This document shows, piece after piece, positions 1 to 8,013 of a stretch of 64,000 bases of DNA. Below the pieces are notes generated by a model. The model was not told where the DNA came from and searched no databases. It worked only from the letters and a program-made list of their open reading frames with translations. Source of the DNA: RYN-230 sp963837515 (GTDB lineage Bacteria > Actinomycetota > Actinomycetes > Streptosporangiales > Streptosporangiaceae). A program made the translations under genes and the position numbers. Every line of letters begins with the position of its first letter. Within the stretch, counting starts at the first letter, position 1. The stretch spans positions 434,001 to 498,000 of the forward strand of contig CAWINT010000006.1 in assembly GCA_963837515.1 (NCBI GenBank), read 5' to 3'.

Positions 1-3000
1 TCACCTTGCCCAGCTGGTCCAGCTGCCGCTGCGCGGTGGCGGCCCGGCGCTCCTGCTCGGCACGGACGTAGGGGGTGGTACCGACCAGGACCGGCTGTTC
101 CTCCCGGGGCCGGGCCGGCTCAGCAACCTCGGTCCCCGCGCCGCCCAGGCCGCCCTCGGGACCATCAGCCGGGCCGGTGGCCAGGGCGCGGCCATTGGCC
201 GCGGGCCCGCGGCCATTGGCCGCGGGCCCGCGAACCTGCGCTTCCCCGTGATCCGCCCGACCGTTCGCCACCCCGGCACCGGCACCGGGCCCAGCATCGG
301 CTACCCCGGCCCCGGTCGGAGCCCCGTCGGCGGCCGGCGCGTCCGGGCTGATCACCGGGACCGGCACCGCCGGGCCGTACTCGGCCACGAGGGACGAATC
401 GGTCACGCCGAACTCGTCCGCCGCCCGGGCGATCAGTTGCTCCAGGCGCATCCGGTGCTCGGCCCGGGCCATCTCCGTCCCGTGCGCCGCGTCCACCACC
501 CGGTCCAGCTCGGTGGCCAGGTCGCGGACGATGCCCCGGACCTCTTTGAGGGCTACCGAACGGCCCTTGCTGGCGTCCTCGGCCGCCTGCCGCTGGGCGG
601 CCGCCTTCGTCAGTGACTCGGTCAGCTCGGCCAGGGTCCGCTCGGCGCCTTCGGCCACCGCCCGGGCCACCACGGCCTGCCGTTCCCGGCGGAGACGCCG
701 CTCCTGGGCCTGCAGGGCCGCCTGGCGTTCGGCCGTGGCCATGGCGACCAGGGCGTCCGCCCGCCCGGCGATGGCGCGGAGCCGTTCCTCGGCCGTCCTG
801 ACCTCGAGCCGCGCCTCCATCTCGGTATTGCGCGCCACCGTGACCTGGGCGGCGAGCTCGTCCCGGCCAGCCGCCGGCTGACCGGGACCGTCCCCGTCGG
901 GGTCATCCGCGCGCCCGCCAGCGGCGCGGGGCTGGGTACCGTCCCCAGACTCCGCCTCGGCCAGCGTGCCTTCCAGCTGCTGCACCGCCGCCCGGCCCTG
1001 CTCGTGCGCCCGGTGCGCGGCCGTGATGGCCGCCTCCAGCCGCTGCGCCTCCTCGCGGGCAGCCCGCGCGGCGCCGGCCAGGCGGCCGAGCCGCCCGGAG
1101 ATCTCCGCCGCGGCCGCGTCGGCCTGCCGGAGGGCGGCCTGCGTGCGGCTGACCGCCTCGCGGGCCTCCTCCTCGACCGCAGCGGCGGCCGCGAGCTGCC
1201 CGGCCGCCTGCTCGCAGCGGCCGTCCGCCGCCTCCAGGCCGTCGGCGGCCTCGTCGGCCACGCCGCGCAGGGTCAGCTCACTCGGCGGCCGGCCGGACCC
1301 ACCGGATGCCCAGTGCGTACCGAGCACCTCGCCCTGCCGGGTGACGACCCGCAACTCCGGGTGGGCCCGGACCAGGTCCGCGGCCTGCCCGAGATCCGTG
1401 GCGACCAGCACGCCGGACAGCAGGCTGGCTAGCGCCGGGTACAGCGGGGCCGGCGCCTCGATCAGGTCCAGTGCGGGCCGGGCCCCGGCGGGCAGCGCGA
1501 TACCGGGCGGCAGGCCGGTTTCGGCAGCCCCGGCCCCCGGCACCGCCCCGTGGGCACCGGCCGCCCCGGGGCCGCCCGCGATCATCAGCCCGGCGGTACC
1601 CGCGTCGCCGGAACTCAGCGACTCCAGGATGGCCAGCGCGGCGTCCAGCCCCGCCACGGCGACGGCGTCGGCCGCGCTGCCCAGCGCGGCCGCGATCGCC
1701 TCCTCGGCCCCGCCGGTCACGGTGACCAGCGCGGCCACCGCACCGAGCACGCCGCCGAAGCGGCCGTCCCCGGCCAGCAGCGCCCCGGCGGCGTCCCTGC
1801 CGCTGTGCAGCGCGTCCACGCCCTCGCGCAGGGCCTGCACCCGCGCGCGCAACGCCGCCGCCTGGGCACTGGCGTCACGCTCAGCCGCGCGCAGCTCGCT
1901 GACCCGGGCGGAGGCCGCACTGAGGGCGCTGGCGGCCTGCTCGTGCTCCCACGTCAGCCCGGAGCGGTCATCGTCCCGGCCGGCGGACAGCTCCTGCAGT
2001 TCTTCGCATTCCTGCTCCGCCTGGTCCGCCCTGACCCTGGCCTGCTCGACGGCGTCGGCCAGCCGTCCCGCTTCCTCCTCCGCCGCGGCCGCCTTGCTGC
2101 GGGCCGCACCGACCTGGGCGCGGAGCCGGGCCAGCCGCTCGGACCGCTCCGCCGCGGCGCGGGCGCTGGCCGCCAGCCGCCGTTCCTCCGCGGCCAGCGC
2201 GGCTTCCGCGGCGGACCGCTGCTCGGCCGCCTCCGCCAGCAGCTCCCGGGCGGTCTCCAGCCGCTCGCCCAGCACCGCTTCCTGCTCGCGGAGCTCGGCG
2301 GCCTCGCGTTCCAGCTCGTCCGGGTCGCGGCCGGGACGGGGGGCGTCCGGCTGGACCGCCAGGTGGCTGTGCCGCTCCCGGGCCAGGCTGGCGATCCCGC
2401 GGAGCCGTTCGGACAGCGCGGACAGGGCAAACCAGGCTTCCTGCGCGGCCGCGAGGCGCGGCGCGTGCTGCTGCTCGTCGCTGTCCAGCCCGGCCTCGCG
2501 CTGCCGGGCCCCGGCCAGCGCCCGCTCCAGCTCCGCCCGGCGGGCCTGCGCGGTGGCCTCGTCAACCTCATCGCGTTCCAGGGCGGCCGCTGCCGTCACG
2601 AAGTCGTCGGCCAGCAGCCGCAACCGGGCGTCGCGCAACTCGGCCTGGATCACCGCGGCCTTGCGGGCGATCGCCGCCTGGCGGCCGAGCGGTTTGAGCC
2701 GGCGGTGCAGTTCCGCCGTCAGATCCACCAGGCGGGTCAGGTTGGCCTGCATGGCCTCCAGCTTGCGGAGCGCCTTCTCCTTGCGGCGGCGGTGCTTGAG
2801 CACCCCGGCCGCCTCCTCGATCAGCGCCCGGCGTGCCTCCGGGCCGGCGTGCAGCACCTGGTCGAGCTGGCCCTGGCCGACGATGACGTGCATCTCCCGG
2901 CCCAGCCCCGAGTCGGACAGCAGTTCCTGAACGTCGAGCAGGCGGCAGCCGTTGCCGTTGATGGCGTACTCACTGCCGCCCGACCGGAACAGCAGCCGGC

Positions 3001-3301
3001 TGATGGTCACCTCGGAGTACTCGATGGGCAGCGCACCGTCGCTGTTGTCGATGGTCAGGGTGACCTCGGCCCGGCCGAGCGGCGGCCGGCTGGCCGTGCC
3101 GGCGAACACGACGTCCTCCATCTTGCCGCCGCGCAGGGTCTTGACGCCCTGCTCGCCCATCACCCAGGAGAAGGCGTCCACCACGTTGGACTTCCCCGAG
3201 CCGTTCGGGCCGACGATGCAGGTGATGCCGGGCTCGAAGCGCAGCGTCGTGGCCGACGCGAACGACTTGAACCCGCGCAGGGTGAGAGCCTTCAGGTACA
3301 C
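1..3301 (-). CDS. smc: Chromosome segregation ATPase SMC (C-terminus cut by window edge)
   Basis: SMC is the ATPase of the condensin complex that compacts and segregates the chromosome with ScpA and ScpB. From a GTG at 3301 the frame stays open for 1100 codons to the left edge. The N-terminal head shows an FKSF motif and a Walker A (GPNGSGKSN, residues 31-39), followed by a very long charged coiled-coil region. Near the edge the sequence LDQLGKV marks the strand that re-enters the C-terminal head. The signature motif and Walker B lie outside the window. Residues about 980-1065 form an Ala/Gly/Pro-rich low-complexity insert with a duplicated RGPAANG unit (21 bp x2 at 191-232), unusual in the coiled coil. 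It is the most upstream gene of the minus-strand core block. Confidence 0.96.
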   Translation of the reverse strand, partial: MYLKALTLRGFKSFASATTLRFEPGITCIVGPNGSGKSNVVDAFSWVMGEQGVKTLRGGKMEDVVFAGTASRPPLGRAEVTLTIDNSDGALPIEYSEVTISRLLFRSGGSEYAINGNGCRLLDVQELLSDSGLGREMHVIVGQGQLDQVLHAGPEARRALIEEAAGVLKHRRRKEKALRKLEAMQANLTRLVDLTAELHRRLKPLGRQAAIARKAAVIQAELRDARLRLLADDFVTAAAALERDEVDEATAQARRAELERALAGARQREAGLDSDEQQHAPRLAAAQEAWFALSALSERLRGIASLARERHSHLAVQPDAPRPGRDPDELEREAAELREQEAVLGERLETARELLAEAAEQRSAAEAALAAEERRLAASARAAAERSERLARLRAQVGAARSKAAAAEEEAGRLADAVEQARVRADQAEQECEELQELSAGRDDDRSGLTWEHEQAASALSAASARVSELRAAERDASAQAAALRARVQALREGVDALHSGRDAAGALLAGDGRFGGVLGAVAALVTVTGGAEEAIAAALGSAADAVAVAGLDAALAILESLSSGDAGTAGLMIAGGPGAAGAHGAVPGAGAAETGLPPGIALPAGARPALDLIEAPAPLYPALASLLSGVLVATDLGQAADLVRAHPELRVVTRQGEVLGTHWASGGSGRPPSELTLRGVADEAADGLEAADGRCEQAAGQLAAAAAVEEEAREAVSRTQAALRQADAAAAEISGRLGRLAGAARAAREEAQRLEAAITAAHRAHEQGRAAVQQLEGTLAEAESGDGTQPRAAGGRADDPDGDGPGQPAAGRDELAAQVTVARNTEMEARLEVRTAEERLRAIAGRADALVAMATAERQAALQAQERRLRRERQAVVARAVAEGAERTLAELTESLTKAAAQRQAAEDASKGRSVALKEVRGIVRDLATELDRVVDAAHGTEMARAEHRMRLEQLIARAADEFGVTDSSLVAEYGPAVPVPVISPDAPAADGAPTGAGVADAGPGAGAGVANGRADHGEAQVRGPAANGRGPAANGRALATGPADGPEGGLGGAGTEVAEPARPREEQPVLVGTTPYVRAEQERRAATAQRQLDQLGKV
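191..232 (-). repeat. 21-bp exact tandem duplication inside smc
   Basis: Two identical 21-bp copies encode RGPAANG twice within the low-complexity insert of SMC. The period keeps the reading frame. Confidence 0.85.
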
Positions 3302-3813
3302 CGGCGGGCTCCCCTTCCCCCTGTGGCTCGTGGCCGTTCCGGGCTGGCGCTCGCGGCCGTTCCGGGCTGGCGGCGGTGGCCGTCACCGGCCCGCTCCAGG
3401 CGGGCCGCGTCCCGGCCGGCCCGGCCCGCGATCCGGCGGCCTCAGCGGCGCCGACCTGTCCGCACCCTACCGCGCGCCGCCGACGATCCCGGGCATTCCC
3501 GTTGACTCGCACGTCGTCTGGCCTGGCACAGCGGGGTGAACCCGGCCCGCCAGGGCGCTCGGCTGGGAGGTGGCGCCACCGGGCGGAAAGGACTCCCGCC
3601 GGGACGGCGACGATCTTTCGCCGCAACGGCACCAGCGGCGCGGGCTGACCCAGACTTTAGCTACGCCGTACCGGCTGGATACTCGCCCGGACGCCGGAAA
3701 GGCGGCCACACCAGATAACCAAAACCCCGCAATCACCACGAATGACCCGTATCAACGAATAGGGACACCCACCGGGGCGTCCCTGGTTCGTTCTCGATAG
3801 TGGGCGGCGTGCG
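3302..3813. other. Gene-free stretch between smc and the small coiled-coil gene
   Basis: I find no convincing gene in these 512 bases. In Streptomyces an acylphosphatase gene can sit in this neighbourhood, but no acylphosphatase-like reading frame is visible. An exact 18-bp direct repeat occurs at 3332-3349 and 3355-3372. The promoter for smc presumably lies here, but I cannot pick it out. Confidence 0.6.
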
Positions 3814-4008
3814 TCAGGTGAGTGCCGGTTCGCGCTCCCGGTCAGCAACGAGCAGTTCATGCCCGACCTCAGCAGCCAGCGCGTCGTTCTCGTCCTGGAG
3901 CCGGACAAGCTCGGCCTCCAGGTCACGTACTCGCTGCTGAAGGCGGCGCATCTCTGAGACCATGCGGGGATCAGGCCCGCCGACGTGGCCGAGTAGAGCC
4001 TTCGCCAT
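3814..4008 (-). CDS. Small conserved actinobacterial coiled-coil protein
   Basis: A 64-residue protein beginning MAKALLGHVGG and continuing into a heptad-rich helix (EMRRLQQRVRDLEAEL, residues about 18-45). I recall very similar short proteins (MAKALLGYVGG start) next to mutM and smc in Streptomyces, so it looks like a conserved lineage gene of unknown function. The ATG at 4008 is chosen because GGAGGA lies about nine bases upstream and the family starts at this Met. The frame is open 19 codons further upstream without a better site. It has no membrane segment or known domain beyond the coiled coil. Its place between smc and mutM is syntenic, but gives no proof of a role in either process. 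Confidence 0.8.
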   Translation of the reverse strand: MAKALLGHVGGPDPRMVSEMRRLQQRVRDLEAELVRLQDENDALAAEVGHELLVADREREPALT

Positions 4009-4113
4009 TGTAGTGGGTCCTCCACACTGAGTGACCAGAGTGGGCGCACACGCGAAGACTCGCATAAGTGCGCGCAGGTGACACTCCTAGGGTCCCACCC
4101 GACTGGATTCCGG

Positions 4114-4992
4114 TCAAGTTGAGCGATGTCGCAGGTCACCATGGTAGCGCCTGGAGCGTGGCCGCGGCTGGCAATGTGGACAGCTATAGGCGGAGCGATT
4201 CATGAACGCGTCGCGAACGATAAGCGTGCCGCAGCGAGGGCAGGGCCGGCCCGCCTGACCATATACGCGGAGTGACCGGCCGAAGTACCCGCTCTCGCCG
4301 TTGACGTTAACGTACAGGCTGTCGAAAGACGTCCCGCCGGACGCCAGGGCGGCCAGCAGGACCCCCCGGACGGCGGCGAGGACCCGGGCGGCCTCCGCGC
4401 GGGTCAGCGTGTCGGTGGCCCGGGCCCAGTGCAGCTGGGCGTGCCACAGCGCCTCGTCGGCATAGATGTTGCCGACCCCGCTCACCAGCGACTGGTCGAG
4501 CAGGGCCCGCTTGAGCCCGGTCCGGCGCTGCCGCAACCGGGCCACGACCGCGGCCTCGTCGAAGGCGGCTTCCAGCGGGTCCGGGGCGATGTGCCCGATC
4601 AGTGCGGGCAGCGCCGCGCCGCCCGGCGAGAAGACCAGGTGACCGAACGTGCGCTGGTCATTGAAGCGCAGGTCCGGGCCACCGTCGGTGAAGGTGAACC
4701 GGGCCCGGACATGGGCGGACAGCGGCCGCTGCGGGTCGCCCACCAGCAGTTGCCCGCTCATCCCGAGATGAGCCAGCACCGCGTCGCCGTTGACCGGTAG
4801 CCACAGGTACTTGCCCCGGCGCCGGGCCGCGCTGACCGTGCGGCCGCGCAGCACGGCGGTGAAATCGTCGGCCCCGGCCAGATGGCGGCGGACCGCCCGC
4901 GGGTGCAGCACCTCGGCCGTGGCGATGGTGCGCCCGGCGACGTGCGCTTCCAGGCCCCGGCGGACGGTCTCGACCTCGGGGAGTTCCGGCAC
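4114..4992 (-). CDS. mutM: Formamidopyrimidine-DNA glycosylase
   Basis: Bifunctional base-excision repair enzyme that removes 8-oxoguanine and formamidopyrimidines and nicks the resulting abasic site. The mature N-terminus PELPEVET supplies the catalytic proline (P2) and glutamate (E3), and K61 in RGKYL is the conserved lysine. The helix-two-turn-helix GNIYADEALW motif is present. A C-terminal zinc finger has cysteines at 251, 254, 271 and 274 with the FMNRSAYSC signature. At 292 residues it is of normal length. It starts three bases after rnc ends, so the two are surely co-transcribed, as is usual in actinobacteria. Confidence 0.97.
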   Translation of the reverse strand: MPELPEVETVRRGLEAHVAGRTIATAEVLHPRAVRRHLAGADDFTAVLRGRTVSAARRRGKYLWLPVNGDAVLAHLGMSGQLLVGDPQRPLSAHVRARFTFTDGGPDLRFNDQRTFGHLVFSPGGAALPALIGHIAPDPLEAAFDEAAVVARLRQRRTGLKRALLDQSLVSGVGNIYADEALWHAQLHWARATDTLTRAEAARVLAAVRGVLLAALASGGTSFDSLYVNVNGESGYFGRSLRVYGQAGRPCPRCGTLIVRDAFMNRSAYSCPHCQPRPRSRRYHGDLRHRST

Positions 4993-4995
4993 CGC

Positions 4996-5859
4996 TCAGT
5001 CCCCGGCCGGCTCGTTCCCGGGCCCGATCCCGGGCTCGTTCCCGTTCCCCGCGGCGGCTGGCCCCTCGGCGACAGCGCCGGGCTGGGCCCCGGCCGGATC
5101 GCCACCCTGGCTGAGGTCACTGGCAGCTGCCGCGCCCGCCGGATCGTGACCGTTGCTGATCGCCTTCCAGGCCTCCTCGGCCGCCTGCTGCTCCGCTTCC
5201 TTCTTGGACCGGCCCGCGCCGGACCCGTAGCTGCGCCCGCCGACCCGGACGGTGGCCCGGAAGAACTTCTGGTGGTCCGGGCCGCTCTCCTCGACGTGAT
5301 ACTCCGGCACGCCCAGGACCCCGGAAGCGGTGAGCTCCTGCAGCGAGGTTTTCCAGTCCAGCCCGGCCCCGAGCCCGGCCGAGCGGCTGATGACCGGGTC
5401 GAACAGCCGGTGCACCAGGGCGTCGGCGGCGGCCAGGCCGCACTCGCAGTAGACCGCGCCGATCACCGCCTCGAGGGTGTCGGCCAGGATGGACGACTTG
5501 TCCCGGCCCCCGGTGCCCTCTTCGCCGCGGCCGAGGCGGATGTAGGAGCCGAGGCGCAGGCTCCGGGCCACGCCGGCGAGCGCGCGCATCTGGACCACCG
5601 CGGCCCGGAGCTTGGCCAGCTGCCCCTCGGGCAGGTCCGGGTACCGGCGGAACAGGGTGTCGGTCACGATCAGGCCCAGTACGGCGTCGCCCAGGAACTC
5701 CAGCCGCTCATTCGTCGGCAGCCCGCCGTTCTCGTAGGCGTACGAACGATGGGTGAGGGCGCGGCCCAGCAATTCCGGGCCCAGCCCGGTGTCGAGTGTC
5801 CGCAGCAGCTCGAAAACGTCCGGTTCGCCTGCTGCGCTACCGTTTGACCCGCCTTTCAC
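4996..5859 (-). CDS. rnc: Ribonuclease III
   Basis: Double-strand-specific endoribonuclease for rRNA and mRNA processing. The signature NERLEFLGDAVL occupies residues 50-61, with acidic metal ligands at E54 and D58 and a second acidic cluster in DTLEAVIGAVY. A dsRNA-binding domain follows (about 172-243, ending KKEAEQQAAEEAW). The last 45 residues are an Ala/Gly/Pro/Asn-rich tail not needed for catalysis in the family. It sits in the rpmF-rnc-mutM order typical of actinomycetes, with 19 bases to rpmF upstream. Confidence 0.97.
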   Translation of the reverse strand: MKGGSNGSAAGEPDVFELLRTLDTGLGPELLGRALTHRSYAYENGGLPTNERLEFLGDAVLGLIVTDTLFRRYPDLPEGQLAKLRAAVVQMRALAGVARSLRLGSYIRLGRGEEGTGGRDKSSILADTLEAVIGAVYCECGLAAADALVHRLFDPVISRSAGLGAGLDWKTSLQELTASGVLGVPEYHVEESGPDHQKFFRATVRVGGRSYGSGAGRSKKEAEQQAAEEAWKAISNGHDPAGAAAASDLSQGGDPAGAQPGAVAEGPAAAGNGNEPGIGPGNEPAGD

Positions 5860-5878
5860 GCTGTGCCCTCTCAGCGCA

Positions 5879-6055
5879 TCAGGTGGGAGTTATCACCTGA
5901 CGGCGGTTGTATGTCCCGCAGGTCGGGCAGGCCGTGTGCGGCAGCTTCGGGGACCGGCACTGCGGGCAGGCCACCAGCCCGGGAGCGGACGTCTTCCACT
6001 GCGCCCGGCGCGCCCGGGTGTTGCTGCGCGACATCCGCCGCTTGGGAACAGCCAC
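5879..6055 (-). CDS. rpmF: 50S ribosomal protein L32
   Basis: A 58-residue basic protein reading VAVPKRRMSRSNTRARRAQW and ending in a zinc ribbon, with C30, C33, C43 and C46. It is therefore the zinc-binding (C+) paralogue rather than the zinc-free form induced by Zur. The GTG start at 6055 has GAAGGAG about eight bases upstream. It lies 18 bases after the DUF177 gene and 19 before rnc, so DUF177-rpmF-rnc-mutM form one operon. The DUF177-L32 pairing is nearly universal in bacteria. Confidence 0.96.
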   Translation of the reverse strand: MAVPKRRMSRSNTRARRAQWKTSAPGLVACPQCRSPKLPHTACPTCGTYNRRQVITPT

Positions 6056-6073
6056 GTTAGCTCTCCTTCATCG

Positions 6074-6766
6074 TCATGCGCTCGGCTCGTCGTGCGGTCC
6101 TGCTGCGGGCCCGGCTCGCCCGGCCGGGTCCGCCGGCCCGGCGGAATGGTCCGCCCGGCCGTCCCCGTCACGGCGCGACCCGGCCGCCCCGGCGCCCGGG
6201 TCACCCAGCGGCGCGGTGGCCTGCCGCAGGCCGGCCCATCGTGGGTCGATGGCGGGACCGTGCCCGTGGTCCGGGCCGGTCTCGGCCAGCGGTGCCCCGC
6301 ACTCCACGCACAGCCCGGGGCAGTCCTCCTGGCACAGCGGAGCCAGCGGCAACGCCAGCACCAGGGCGTCGTGCAGGGCCGGCCCCAGGTCGAACAGGTC
6401 TCCCTGCAGAGCGTACCCGTCGCCGGCGTCTTCGCCGTCGGCTCCGTCGTAACCGAAAAGCTCCTGCAGCTTCACGTCCACGGACGTCGTCACCGGCTCC
6501 AGGCAGCGGGCGCACTCCCCGGTCACCGGGGCCCGGGCCGTCGCCGTGACCAGCACGCCTTCCGACACCGACTCCATGGTCAGCTGCAACGTCAGTTCCG
6601 CGCCCTCGGGCACGCCAGCCAGCCCGGTGCGCACCTGCGGCGGCGCCGGGACGGCACGCGTCAGCGAATGCGCCGAGCCCGGGCCGCGGCCGAGTTCGAG
6701 CGTGCTGAAAACGAGCGGCTTACGGGGATCGAGGCGCACTGAGGAGTGTTTACGTGACTGTGGCAT
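6074..6766 (-). CDS. DUF177 (YceD-like) protein paired with L32
   Basis: A 230-residue protein with the DUF177 pattern: VPEGAELTL and VTATARAPVTGECARCLEP in the middle, then the metal-ribbon-like CQEDCPGLCVECG. In E. coli the homologue YceD is linked to 23S rRNA and 50S assembly, and plant homologues have a related role, so a ribosome-assembly job is likely by family. The last 45 residues are Ala/Gly/Pro/Asp-rich and differ from the family. It is the first gene of the rpmF-rnc-mutM operon. Confidence 0.9.
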   Translation of the reverse strand: MPQSRKHSSVRLDPRKPLVFSTLELGRGPGSAHSLTRAVPAPPQVRTGLAGVPEGAELTLQLTMESVSEGVLVTATARAPVTGECARCLEPVTTSVDVKLQELFGYDGADGEDAGDGYALQGDLFDLGPALHDALVLALPLAPLCQEDCPGLCVECGAPLAETGPDHGHGPAIDPRWAGLRQATAPLGDPGAGAAGSRRDGDGRADHSAGPADPAGRAGPAAGPHDEPSA

Positions 6767-6834
6767 GGCTGACCAGGCTGGGTGGCTCGGTATGGAAGTG
6801 ATCAGACTACCCGGCGGCCGGCCTATTCCCCAAC

Positions 6835-7335
6835 TCAGCTCGACGTCGGCGGGGTTCCGCTGGACGCCAGCCGGGTCTGCAGCCGGCCCAGGACCGCCTC
6901 CGGGACCAGTGACGAGACGTCCCCGCCGTACCGGCAGATCTCCTTGACCAGGCTGGAACGCAGGAAGCTGTACATCGGGTTGGCCGCGATGAACAGCGTC
7001 TCGACCTCGGCGAGACGGTAGTTCATCTGGGCCATCTCCATCTCGAACTCGAAGTCGCTGACCGCCCGCAGCCCCTTCACGATGGCCGAGATGTCATGCG
7101 CCCGGCAGTACTCGACCAGCAGCCCGCGGAACGTGCCGACCCCGACGTTCTTCATCCCCTCGGTTACCTGGCGGAGCATGTTCACCCGCTCGGCCACGGT
7201 GAACAGGCCGTGCTTGGCCTGGTTGGCGCCGACCAGGACCACCACCTCGTCGTGCAGCTGGGCGGCTCGCCCGATGATGTCGAGATGGCCGTTGGTTACT
7301 GGGTCGAATGAGCCAGGACAGGCGACACGACGCAC
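6835..7335 (-). CDS. coaD: Phosphopantetheine adenylyltransferase
   Basis: Penultimate step of coenzyme A synthesis, transferring AMP from ATP to 4'-phosphopantetheine. The nucleotidyltransferase motif CPGSFDPVTNGH begins at residue 6, and VKGLRAVSDFEFEMEMAQMN and the C-terminal SS-LVKEI segment match CoaD. I start it at the GTG at 7335 because GAAGGG lies nine bases upstream and family members begin at this point. The frame is also open to an ATG at 7380 that directly abuts the end of rsmD, giving 15 extra residues. It follows rsmD as in most actinobacteria. Confidence 0.95.
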   Translation of the reverse strand: MRRVACPGSFDPVTNGHLDIIGRAAQLHDEVVVLVGANQAKHGLFTVAERVNMLRQVTEGMKNVGVGTFRGLLVEYCRAHDISAIVKGLRAVSDFEFEMEMAQMNYRLAEVETLFIAANPMYSFLRSSLVKEICRYGGDVSSLVPEAVLGRLQTRLASSGTPPTSS

Positions 7336-7380
7336 GTCTGGGAGCCCTTCCGTCGGCATCGACGCGGCCCAGCACGACAT

Positions 7381-7962
7381 TCAGGTGTGCTGGGCACCTG
7401 CGGCGAGACCGTACCAGAAGGTCGTGTCGCCATAACGCCGGGACCGCTCCAGCTCATACCCCGGCGGCCAGCCGACCGGGCCGGACCGGGTCGCCCGCTC
7501 GACCGCGACGACCGCCCCGGGGACCAGCCAGCCGCCGGCCAGCAGGGCGGCCAGCACCCCGGTCACCTCCTCCTGCGGCGCCGCGTACGGCGGGTCGGCG
7601 ACCACCAGGCCGAACCGGCCCGCCTCGCCGGGGCCCCGGGCCAGCAGCCGGTCCACCCGGTCGGTGACCAGTTCCGCCCCGGTCAGCCCGACCGCGGTGA
7701 TGTTGGCCTGGATCACCCGGGCGGCACGCGGATCCGCCTCCACGAACAGCACCCGCCGCGCACCGCGGGACAGCGCCTCCAGCCCGACCGCGCCCGAGCC
7801 CGCGTACAGGTCCAGCAGGGCCGCGTTCTGCACCGGCCCACCCAACGACCCCAGCGTGCCGAACAGTCCCTCCCGGGCCCGGTCACTGGTGGGGCGGGTC
7901 AGGCCTCCGGCCGGGACGGCGAGGCGGCGGCCGCGGGCGGCCCCGGCGATGATCCGGGTCAT
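7381..7962 (-). CDS. rsmD: 16S rRNA (guanine966-N2)-methyltransferase
   Basis: Class I SAM methyltransferase that methylates G966 of 16S rRNA in the assembled small subunit. N-terminal MTRIIAGAARGRRL, SAM-binding motif DLYAGSGAVG (residues 51-60) and the catalytic DPPY motif (123-126) are all present, and the 193-residue length is normal. It sits between recG (52 bases upstream) and coaD (directly adjacent), the standard actinobacterial order. Confidence 0.95.
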   Translation of the reverse strand: MTRIIAGAARGRRLAVPAGGLTRPTSDRAREGLFGTLGSLGGPVQNAALLDLYAGSGAVGLEALSRGARRVLFVEADPRAARVIQANITAVGLTGAELVTDRVDRLLARGPGEAGRFGLVVADPPYAAPQEEVTGVLAALLAGGWLVPGAVVAVERATRSGPVGWPPGYELERSRRYGDTTFWYGLAAGAQHT

Positions 7963-8013
7963 GACCCGGTCCCGGCGGCGCGGCGGCCCCGGCTCATCCC
8001 GGCCCCGGCAGGC

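Noticed and set aside
966..2930. A 654-codon open frame opposite smc
   Set aside because: It is Ser/Ala/Arg-rich with no domain and lies antisense to a fully conserved SMC frame. It is a high-GC shadow.
3467..3739. 90-codon minus-strand frame considered as acylphosphatase, expected in this neighbourhood
   Set aside because: It lacks the acylphosphatase V-Q-G-V-x-FR signature and any ribosome site.
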